This document shows, piece by piece, positions 55,168-64,000 of a stretch of 64,000 nt of DNA. Origin of the DNA: Botryosphaeria dothidea (Eukaryota; Ascomycota; Dothideomycetes; Botryosphaeriales; Botryosphaeriaceae); the NCBI GenBank assembly GCA_011503125.2, contig WWBZ02000013.1:372001-436000 (forward strand), given 5' to 3'. Position numbers and translations under genes: made by a program. Every line of letters begins with the position of its first letter. Within the stretch, counting starts at the first letter, position 1. Below the pieces are notes generated by a model. The model was not told the DNA's origin, did not search any database, and was given only the letters and a program-made list of their open reading frames with translations.

Positions 55168-56988
55168 TTACTCAAGCATGAGTGTCGTCAACTTCGGATC
55201 CAAACTCAACCATCGTCTGAGAGTAAAGGCCGCGAGCCCGAGCCTTCGAGCAATAAACCCCTGTCTCTCGATCATCATTGAGTATACCAGCACGTTAGGG
55301 GCTCTTTCCCAACCGATGTGAAGCGCAAGGAATTCCACATCCCGACCCTGTGCGTAGTACTCCATGCGCCAATGATAGAGTTCCATTCTCGTGTAGGGTC
55401 TTATCTGCGATCTTCGCCATGTAACAGACTGTGTGCACACAAGCAGATGGCCTTCATCCACGAACAGGGCTTGAAACATGTCATCGGATTCGCGGATATC
55501 AAAAATTTGCAAAGGATCCAACCCCTCATTTCGGACTCCTCGACTTTCAAGCCAGAAGCTTTGATAGGTTGGTCACCTGGAGAAGAATGTATCCCCCACA
55601 TTCCGACCAAACTGAAGCTAGTCTATATCTCCCAGAGATGTCACTCGGCTGATGATACTTGGTGGTTTCCCTCTGAAAAACCCCTGGGGATGTATGGTTA
55701 GCTGTATATATCTCCCAGGAAAATGACGAACCAGTCCACTTACCTTTTCCCAAGCAGGGGCCAGAAAGATCCACGGTCTGTATCCTTGGTAGTTTGGGTT
55801 CCAACATTCAGATCTAATCGTGGATAGCCCTAGTGGAACAAGTCTTTTGATGTTTTCAGAATCAAAAGACTCGACCACGGGTTCAGCCCATGTGGCAAGC
55901 GGGGGAACTTCAGAGTTTGAAAAAGATACTTTATCAATGACCGACGTCCAGGACCAGGAAGGGAGTTTTCCGTCATTTGGCCGACTATTGTGTCCCGCCG
56001 TCCATGTCATGTGATTATCGGACGTGCTTCGGAAAAGACCATAGTAATGCTTTTCGCAAATGAATCTTTGTAGATACCCAGAGAATGCAGATAAGATGTC
56101 GATGTCGTAGCTAGACTTACGCCTGGTGTATTCCCTAAGTACAATTGGATACCTGGTATTATCTTCACCCTGAAACAGCGGCACTTGTTCTTCGAGTACC
56201 ACGCTCTGTCTTTATTTCGTTTTGGAATTCAAAAAAGACGCCATGTTCCGTGAAGTAAAGAAGTGCGGCAGACAAGAAAGCTTCCTGAAATGTCCAACCC
56301 CTTTTCATCCATTTCGATTTTTTCACATCAATCCTCCAAGCATCATTAAGTGGCTCAATGGACTCAAACGGACGTTGGAAGAGGTGCTTTTGATTCCGAG
56401 GGCGGTTCCACGAAACGCCTGGTAGCCCGGGCCAGGCATCCTCACCAAATGCAGTGACGATAGTAACGATCGCTGAGGCGAAAATGTCCCCCATATTCTG
56501 TATTTGGCCATGCTTCGACTGCTCGTCATCTTGTATGATGCAAAAGCGGTCGACCCGGAGAAATCGAATGCCAAGTTTGGATCCTTTAGATATTGCGTCT
56601 TCGATGGAAGCAAGGTAAAAATTTAACATCTGAAGGTTTAAAAGGAATTATTGTCTTCCATTGAGTCCGGCATGGCGCAGGAACAGATATGTGATAGCCG
56701 AAGGTGGGCGCAAAACGAGCAGAAATATGGACGCCATAACTCTTGTGCGACGTCACATGTAGCGCAAGGCTCATGGAATAACTTCTTCTGAAGTCGTGAT
56801 AAGTTAAGCTTTCTGGATTCAGTCTGCGAAGTGGTGACCAGGCAGGCGCAGAGGGAACAAGGTCGGTGTTCGGAGACATCGCAATGCTCCCACTCAGGAT
56901 AGTATCTATCGAAGCGGCGGAAGGACGGCGCTTCGGAATTGCTCTTTGAAGGGAGAATGTCGAAATCGTGGGGCGGCATGGCTGGCAT
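55168..56988 (-). pseudogene. HET-domain gene relic lacking the first HET motif
   Basis: On the reverse strand a Cys-rich N-terminal segment (HRPCSLCACL, EPCATCD, YFCSFCAHL; from 56988) is followed almost at once by the second part of a HET domain: IRFLRVDRFCIIQDDEQSK, GDIFASAIVTIVTAFGEDAWPGL and WMKRGWTFQEAFLSAALLYFTE. The expected SYxWG motif and about 60 surrounding residues are missing around 56640. Near 56190 the frame shifts by one before VPLFQGEDNTRYPIVLREYT, and again near 55620 before the C-terminal block (EFLALHIGWERAPNVLVY, ending at 55168). Introns explain none of these breaks convincingly. The copy is therefore probably dead. It belongs to a different HET subfamily from the intact gene at 10.7-12.6 kb. 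Confidence 0.65.
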
Positions 56989-57608
56989 ACGCCGAGTTTA
57001 ATCAAAGACACGACGATGGGGTAAAATTGTACGCGCGAAGTTTTTGTTAGAGAGAGGTGTGTATTGAGACGAGGTTGATGAACAGCTGGAGCGTACATAA
57101 GGCTTTAGGCAGCAGGCGGCTGTAAGTATGCTGGGTGACGACGGTCGGCCCGAATGGTGTGGTTGTGGCGCGGCGTGTCGAGCGCCCGTTGGTGAGGGAG
57201 AGAGGCATGAAGCGAGGTTATGTGGGCCACGGTTCCGGGGGAATGGGAGTGGATATGCGAGTGGAGAAGAGCGTGATGATGGCGAAGGGGATAATGAGGG
57301 AAGGGTTAAGCATGGCTGCTTTTCGAGCGACGAGGTGGAGAAGCCGGCGGTAAGAGGCCGTATGCGTGATCCTTATTCTGGATGAATTTTCCGAGAGGTC
57401 AAACACGAAGGAATTCAAAGTCAAAGTGTGAAGTTATACAGAATTGATGCAACGTGAAAACGATGATGATTCGTCGCACATCATATTACAGGAAGCACTT
57501 GATTTCCTCCTGCTACGCATATTCTCTGCCAACAACAGGCACCGTGACCTCTTCGCTGCTGAATGAGCAATGTCCAATCTCATGCTCACCTCCGCGCTGT
57601 GGCACTTC
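56989..57608. other. Intergenic region
   Basis: About 620 bases between two reverse-strand genes, including the 5' flank of the HET relic. Overlapping short frames show no family motif. Confidence 0.4.
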
Positions 57609-59919
57609 TCACCATTGAACAGACTTGAGATGCGGATCTTCCTCCTCTGCCGGCGGGTGGCATGCCGCAGAGATGACCGCACTATTGAACCCCGATGGTG
57701 GAATGCCCAGTTTATTGCGTTGCCATCCCCACATCACCGCCGCAACCATTGGCACCAGCAGCGCAACCATAAGAACATGAATAGCAGTCGGAGAGTATCC
57801 AAGCCCCGTGTAGCCTTCCAAGACCTTCCGTTTCCCGTCTACGTCGTAGTAGTCGTAGTATTGAACGGAGCCGAAGTAGAGGCTCTGAGAAGCAAGGTAG
57901 TGCAGAAACGCAGAGGCGACCGCTAGCGGAATGCTGAACTTGAGAGGCAGCTGCAGCCAGTACGTCGAGCGTTGTGCTCCCTTCTGTACGGAGGTTCGGA
58001 GCCCTTTCCTCTGGTGGGCGAACAACGACCATTCTCTGGATCCGGCCATGGAGGTGATGAGGCGGTTGAGGAGCATGTAGTCGATTGAGAAGACGAGCTG
58101 GGGCATGTTCGCGAGGATGATGAGGGGAGAGGTTGCCAGCCCTCGACCCGCTTTGATAGAAGAGGGTTGGACGGGGCTTCCGAGTGACCATTCGAGTCCG
58201 CTCTTTGGGTCGTACACGATCGCGAAGAGTATCGTGGCGGACAGACCCGTTATTGCAAGCCTACGTTGGTTAGTCTGAAGTTTTCCTTTTTGCAAGGTGG
58301 TTACGAACATTCCCGATGTTGCAACCCACTGTGACCAGGAAGCCCCCGATGAACGGAGAGATTCCTCTTTGGAGATCACGTACATCCTGGGTTCAGCATT
58401 CCAAGGTCTATCGACGAAATCCTCCTTCTTACCCAGGCATATTCCTTGGGTGGTAGGGCCCGGATCTTCCAGGAAAGATGCGAGAGCATCACCGACGGTG
58501 ACCAGTGCTGGGCGTTTGTGCTGGTACATCGTCATCGCCATGACCAGAACCTTCACCAGATTGGCGATGACGACAACGATGAAGACGCCTTTGCTGTATC
58601 TCAAAGCACACGGGGGGTCGACAGGTTCCACAAAACACTTCGAGATCGGATGGCTTCCCACTGTCCACGTCTCCGGAGAGATCACTGAGTTGTTCTTGAC
58701 GGCATAGAGCCCCAGGGACCAGTCTACCACCCTTTCCAAAGTCACGTTTATGTCGCACGGGGCAAGTCTGGCTGGCGTTTCCTCGTAAGCCCTGACAGGG
58801 TCCAAATCGTAGGTCCCAAACAGGGCTCCAAACGTGCACATCCACGTACTTCCGGTTGCATTCGTCGGAGGTGCATAATAGATCCACACAATCGAGCTGT
58901 TTGAACGGGCACAATTACTGACCGCAATGACGTTTCGATACTTTCTCTCATGCCCGGGAATGTACTCCTTTATGCAGTCTTCTTTCGTAAGTTCTACGAG
59001 CTCTTTTGTCTTGGCCATTTGTTGTAGTTTTGAAAGAACGGATCGGCCGACTGAGTCATACATGGGGACCTCTAAAGGGACGAAGTTACTCCCCAGGTAG
59101 GTTTCGTGTGATTGAGATCCAGTGGAGAATAAAGGCTCGGAGTAGGATTTCTCAAGTCTGTTGGCTAACGAAAGAGAGAATGGTGCTCCATCTTCAAACT
59201 CCGCTGTTGTGACTGCTACCATGTAGGTGTCCTCTTCAGCTACGGGAAAAATGACGGAGTTGTACCTATGCGAATCAGCGGAGCATCTTGAAAGAATATC
59301 TCGAATGATGAGGGCATACAATAGATGGAGTGGTATCAAAGACAGCAAGAAGTGCCCAGAGGATTGCACGACGATAACCGACAGACCGGAGGTTTTTAAA
59401 AGATTGGGTGCCTATGGTAACTGTGTTTCCCTTCCGGTGTGCAGCATCCACACCCGCTCTCTTTGGGCTAGCCAAGACCTGCATCGTATAATTACTGGCG
59501 CTTAAAAGGAGAGCACCCAAGATGTTGACTACCACATGTGCCAAAGTCGCGAGCTTCTGCGTCTGCTCGCAAGTCCCTTGAAACACGGAGCTGTCAATGG
59601 AATACGATCTTCGAGCAGCCCATGAAAGAAATGAGACATTGACGACTAATACCGCTGAAGCGAGGCATATATTGAGAAGAAGGCCGCCTCTCCATCCGGG
59701 GGGAAGCCCGAGAGCGAAAGGCGTGAAACGGCGCCGACGTCGGAATGTCGAATGTCCCAACAACGCATTGTCGTAGCTTATGCTTTTTTCGGCTTCAGAA
59801 CGGCGGCCGCTGGTAACAAAATACTTCAATCGAGGCCAACGAGACCTTTGAATGTTAGATGCACTCCAGAGTGTGGATCCGTTTTACGTTATAGATGCAA
59901 TACTTTTCGTTTTGGACAT
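57609..59919 (-). CDS. DUF6536-type multi-spanning membrane protein, with an apparent one-base frameshift
   Basis: Exons inferred: 59919-59888, 59845-58309 and 58260-57609. Intron 1 is 42 nt with a CTAAC branch site; intron 2 is 48 nt. The N-terminal block is PGWRGGLLLNICLASAVLVV, then FQGTCEQTQKLATLAHVVVN, LLLSASNYTMQVLASPKR and VDAAHRKGNTVTIGTQSF, matching DUF6536. The next conserved block, IPLHLLYALI, is in another frame: between WALLAV and IPLHLL the frame shifts near 59330-59340. After it the frame is open for about 570 codons with further membrane helices (YSKGVFIVVVIANLVKVLVM and a C-terminal pair). Function of the family is unknown. The shift could be a sequencing error or a real lesion. 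The ATG at 59919 was chosen because splicing from it is the only way to reach the open frame. Confidence 0.7.
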
Positions 59920-60650
59920 GATCAAAAGCCAAGAAACTCGAAAAGTCAGGATGTGCAACGAGAAAAAGAGGGCGTCGGTCGCGCCAGGTATATGGCGGTC
60001 CTCAAAGGGTCTTTACTGCAATCGAGCACGTGGTACGGCGCTAGCTCTCAGCCTATTATTGGCAAGGCAGAAACAATCCATCTTACACGCCACGTTCCTT
60101 ACATGCTAAGACGGGGATTTACGTCCAATCGAGTGGTGCATAGCCTTGAACTTTAAATGAATGAGCTTACCACCTAAGCTTACTTGAGATCCTGCTGCAA
60201 CACTAAAGGCAGCGACACCTGACGCTATAGCTGGCCCCCACCCCCATCTCGGAAATCTTAAGAGCGTAGCCACCCCACTTTTTAAAGATCGAGAATCCTT
60301 GCCGCCATGTCGAGGTGCAGTAGTCCAGTATACCAACGTGCTGAGACAGAGTGCCCTGACCGCAGATCCAGTAGGCCATGACTACTCGAATATGGCCGCA
60401 AATTAACTGGCATGATTTTCAGTAGTGCCAGCGCGAAACAGCGAGGAGCGTTCGCTTCAGCCGACAAAGTCCAAGTTCAACAATGTGTCCTCTCAGAGAT
60501 GCTCAATCAGTACCCCGTCGATTGATGGGAACCGAGAAAGTCATGCCGACTCGATGCATATCTCTCTATGGAGTGATGTACGCCTGTTGATACTTATCTG
60601 CGTATGTCATAGATGAGCGCCACAGGCTTCTGATCCTCTAACACTGGATT
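59920..60650. other. Intergenic region between divergent membrane-protein genes
   Basis: No gene was recognised; it contains the presumed promoters of the DUF6536-type gene and of the membrane-protein relic. Confidence 0.4.
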
Positions 60651-61808
60651 TCAGCATTGCAATCTGGCTTATAGCATACTGCACAATCTTGTTCCTTTTA
60701 TCCCCAATCCTACCATTATAACTAGTGATGGCGGCTCAACCTTTGGCTTCACGCAAGGTTTGTAGACCCGGCCGAATTTCTTCAAGTAATTTTGCTAACT
60801 TGCATAGTCCTGACATTGACCTTCGCCTTTGGTGATATCTTCGGAACCTGGATCGCCGTTGTACTGATGCGAAGGTATGGCATTACAAGAGTGCTCCAAG
60901 CAAGCCTATTCACAACAAGTATATGAAATCGAGGACACATCGGCTAAATTAAAGTCTGCGGCTAATACATATTGTAGGCACTCTCGCTTCGATCATGGCG
61001 CTTCTGTATAGGAATTATGAGAATGCTTACCAGAACAACACATACTCCTCACTCAGTAATGACAACTGGCGGGGTATCACTATGACTATTGATTACACAA
61101 TATGCGGATTGACAAGCTCTGCATTGACACCGGCTGCTTTATTTCTTGTAGCATGCCTCTACCAACAGCACTTGCAGCCGTCCCGTCCGGTTATTTGGGG
61201 CGCTATGGCGATAACTGGAAACATCGTCGGCCTGATATGCAGCATCCGCGGTTCTGAAAACTTTAACCTTATCATGGTCATACAGGCGCTTTACTTTGCG
61301 GCATTCTCACTGGGAATCTACGCTCTTGTGGAAGCTCCGGACCTGCGGTCTGTAGACTACTGCTTGAGAAGGCCTAAGAGAGCTCCAAACCAAGTGCGGA
61401 GAAAGTTTGTCCCCTCCATCCGCACCTTGTACAAGAGCCAGAGATCTGAAGTACGCACATCCGTTTTTATTGCTGACATTCGAATTTGATAGCTGATTGG
61501 GAACAGGTCATGTCTTCTCTAAAAAAAACCCACAAATCTATTTCTTCTTGATCGCCTCCGTACTGGATGGCTTTTACCATTGGTCCTACACTGCTCTATC
61601 AGAATGCGGCATGTCTGTCATCTACGGACAGCCTGTGCTGTTCCTGATGTACGCCATCTGTGGGTTGGTGTTGTGGAAGATACCTCAGCTGCGAAGTACC
61701 TACCACGCAAGCCCCACAAGCCTCTCCATACTGAATTGGAACAGTCACTTTACTGCTGACGAGCTTGGCGATCAAATTGATCTTCACATGGCTAAGACCG
61801 CCCTTTGA
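60651..61808 (+). pseudogene. Multi-spanning membrane protein of unknown family, frame-disrupted
   Basis: Fragments read IPNPTIITSDGGSTFGFTQ and VLTLTFAFGDIFGTWIAVVL (spliced over a 50-nt intron with a GCTAAC branch site), then a long open piece from 60995 (GITMTIDYTICGLTSSALTP, FLVACLYQQHLQPSRPVIWG, MVIQALYFAAFSLGIYALVE). From 61517 follows IYFFLIASVLDGFYHWSYTA and LFLMYAICGLVLWKIPQLRS. Adjacent pieces do not join in frame: one base is out at the 60885/60979 splice and one at an A8 run at 61520-61527, where one more A would restore the frame. I do not recognise the family. It may be a decayed gene or suffer from homopolymer errors. Confidence 0.45.
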
Positions 61809-62284
61809 CATGGGATGCACCAGCCGGCATTTCTGGTTCTTCACGGTCGCAGCTGCAGCTGGCCACTTCTCGATCGTTTGTGAGTGGTTTCTACAGAGCC
61901 GCCCTCGGAACGTACTAATGATGCTCAGGCCTTGTCAGCCTTGCCGCGGCAAACATCAACGGATCGGTGAGACGAGTTCTTGTCGTATCAGTCATCTGCA
62001 CAGGCTACGCATGCGGTCCATTGCTCCAATCGGCGGCGAACGTGATCATCATGGTTTATTATCCAGAGGACGATACGGCAAGGTCCATGTCCAGTTTATG
62101 GACTGGCATTATGTTTTTAAGCGTGCTGCTGTATGCGGGATGGCTTCGCTACCAGAATCGGAAACGGAAGAGGGCGATTGCGGAGTTGGGGCTCTCGGAC
62201 AAAGATTCGGTTCGCTTGGAGCGCGTTGGGATGGAGGCTGGGATGACTGATGTTGAGAATATCCATTTTCGGTATCAGGACTGA
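61809..62284 (+). pseudogene. C-terminal fragment resembling a Dal5/allantoate-type MFS permease
   Basis: Two pieces joined over a 49-nt intron (61880-61928, TACTAATG branch site) read HFWFFTVAAAAGHFSIVC, SLAAANINGSVRRVLVVSVI and WTGIMFLSVLLYAGWLRYQN, ending in GMTDVENIHFRYQD. The final motif and the preceding helix order match the end of the anion:cation symporter MFS family. The ten or so helices expected upstream are absent; the preceding membrane protein shows no MFS signature. An alternative is one unfamiliar long gene covering both entries. Confidence 0.5.
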
Positions 62285-62714
62285 GGGTCAGGTAAAGGGT
62301 TACATGCAATCAGCCATGAGGGGAATTGCGATGAGAGTTCTATAGAATTGAGGAAACCGCTCTATGAGAGCCGAAGCGCTCGCATTGCCGTTACGAAGTT
62401 CTTAGTTCAGGCGTACAAGAGGCTGACCGGTGTGTTGTGCGCCACGACTCGGGTTGTGGAGTTTCAGGGTTCGGACTTTTCGTCGATTCGCACGACGCTA
62501 AGAACCCCATAAGCCGATCCGGGGAAGCAACAGCACGAATCGGGTGCCACCCTGGCAGTTATGGCGTCCAAGCTTAACTCGCATACCCGTATGCTTCCCG
62601 AATCTATGCGGGGTAACTGATGTCAGGTGCATTGCCCCCGAGCCCCATTGTCTCTTCGTTCTCTCCCATTTCTCCCTCTCTCGTTCGCAAATCAAACGAC
62701 TCGGACTACACAAC
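62285..62714. promoter_or_regulatory. Presumed promoter of the right-edge regulator
   Basis: No gene in 430 bases. The last 70 bases are rich in TCTC/CTCC words, a common fungal leader. Confidence 0.4.
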
Positions 62715-64000
62715 ATGCCCCGTGAGAAACGACCAGCATCAGATGGCCAGGAAGAGGGGAAGCGCCAGGTCAGGAAACGAGAGAGATATACACGCGTAGC
62801 TTGGTGAGAGTTTGTTGTTGCCCATCCCCGACGGCCACGTGTTGATGATTCGCAGCGAGACGTGCAAGGCGCGGAAAGTCAAATGCAGCGGAACCCGACC
62901 TTGTGGCCGCTGTGCGGAACTGACGGTTGAGTGCAAGTACCATGAGCATTTTCCTGCGGAGTCCATGTAAGATTCCCGTCCTGCGTTTTGTCTTCCTTGC
63001 CGTTTCGGAAGCGGGAACGCGGTTGCTGACTCGGAGTTGGCAGTGTGGACTTGAGGGCAGGCCGGGGTGGCGAGGTCTCGCAAAAGAACTTGGGACAGCT
63101 GCTCTCCACCATGAAGGAGCTCTGCGAAGAGATCGAGCTGAAGACGAACCGCAGGAAGGCCACTAGTCCTCCTTCCGGCTTCCTGCTGCAGCGCCGCGGC
63201 TCCACCAACAACGACGACGCCTTGTTCATGAACACGCCCGTCTGCCCGACGAATTTCGTGCGCTCGTTGAACCTGGCCCAGAAAGTCCTCCAGGAAAACG
63301 GCATCATTTCAACTGCCAGCACCGTTCGCGCCGCTGGACAACAGCTGCCCCATGCACACGAGACCCAGCCCGCGGAACGCGCCAAAGTCACTCTCGAGGC
63401 TGCCCGTCCGCTGCTGGAGCTTGGCCACGACCGTGTCATGCAGTATTTCACGACGTTTGAGCACGAAATCTACCCCGCGTACCCATGCATTGACCTAGAG
63501 TATGCAAGGGAAAAGACGGGCGCCCTGTTCACCAAGCCATCGCCTACCTCGGACGAGACGGTGCAGGACAGGGACGTGGAGCTGATTGATGTCGAGCTGT
63601 CGAAGGCGGTCATGGCGATTGCGATGCTGGTTTCGGACAAGTGCGCAAGGCCGCTGAGCTCTGACCTGGAGAGCCATCTGATCTGGAACGTCGATAATAA
63701 TATCAAGCAGGAGACTGCCCAGCCTGAGGATGTCATCATGTCGACACTGCTTGTAAGCTGACCCGCGAGACATGGAGATGCAGTTCTGATGATATCGATC
63801 CAGGGAATATACTTCGTCCTCAAGGACGAGGCAGTCAAAGCGTGGCGCATCGTCGGCTTTGCTGCGAAGACGTGTCTGGAGGTGGGCATGCACAAGGCAT
63901 GGTCGCATAGCGCCTCTGATGAGAGCCTGGCAAATGCAAAGACCCTCAAGACCTTGTTTTGCTGCGTTTATGACCTGGACAAAAGATGCAGTTTCTTTAC
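62715..64000 (+). CDS. Zn2Cys6 transcription factor, 3' end beyond the window
   Basis: Four exons are visible (62715-62803, 62856-62966, 63044-63752, 63804 to the edge), giving about 368 residues. The zinc cluster is split by the first intron inside its first Cys codon and reads RVACETCKARKVKCSG, then TRPCGRCAELTVECKY: Cx2Cx6Cx5Cx2Cx6C. Basic residues precede it (KRQVRKRERYTR). A regulatory middle region starts near 63420 (LLELGHDRVMQYFTTFEHEI, YPAYPCIDLEYA) and continues with AVKAWRIVGFAAKTCLEVGM and LKTLFCCVYDLDKR, the start of the Fungal_trans signature. Introns are 52, 77 and 51 nt. Targets are unknown. Confidence 0.87.

Overview
The window looks like nuclear DNA of a filamentous ascomycete (Pezizomycotina). 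Genes carry short introns of 42-90 nt (one of 186 nt) with CTAAC/CTGAC-type branch sites. Gene content includes Zn2Cys6 regulators, HET-domain genes, a PNP_UDP-NACHT NLR-like gene, an alpha-1,3-glucan synthase and an HsbA-like wall protein. One LINE shows the C-to-T/G-to-A pattern of repeat-induced point mutation (RIP). I do not assign an order or genus. No tRNA, rRNA or CRISPR was seen.

Left region (1-15 kb): a CAO-1-like stilbene/carotenoid-cleaving oxygenase cut by the edge, a rhodopsin-domain membrane protein, a Zn2Cys6 regulator with polyglutamine tracts, a SnoaL-like protein, a 2,3-dihydroxybenzoate-decarboxylase-type amidohydrolase, a HET-domain gene, a small cupin and a serine beta-lactamase-like esterase. 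The oxygenase, SnoaL, decarboxylase, cupin and esterase genes could form a phenolic or stilbenoid catabolic cluster; that is inference from gene content.

Region 15.6-21.2 kb is one full-length Tad1/I-type LINE of about 5.55 kb. It is bounded by a perfect 15-bp target-site duplication, ends in an AACTC repeat tail and is riddled with RIP-type stops. A 5'-truncated, much less mutated copy of the same family (1,036 bp, 14-bp target-site duplication) lies at 53.66-54.69 kb. Comparing the two shows the mutation spectrum directly.

Region 21.4-35.1 kb: a cellobiose-dehydrogenase-like GMC flavoprotein; a small secreted precursor built of three 41-residue repeats bounded by Kex2-type sites, the most unusual gene here; a convergent NLR-like gene broken by one in-frame TAA; and a GPI-type S41 peptidase.

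Region 35.1-39.2 kb has no recognisable gene but holds a diverged tandem repeat of about 217 bp.

Region 39.2-53.2 kb is a cell-wall island: a Cys-rich, Ser/Ala-rich GPI protein, an HsbA-like protein, a GPI-anchored GH13 amylase/glucanotransferase and, head-to-head with it, the alpha-1,3-glucan synthase. The last two probably act together in alpha-glucan synthesis.

Region 55-62.3 kb holds successive damaged genes: a HET pseudogene, a frameshifted DUF6536-type membrane protein, a frameshifted unknown membrane protein and a C-terminal MFS-like fragment. A Zn2Cys6 regulator runs off the right edge. Exon coordinates were deduced by hand from splice signals, reading frame and family motifs.
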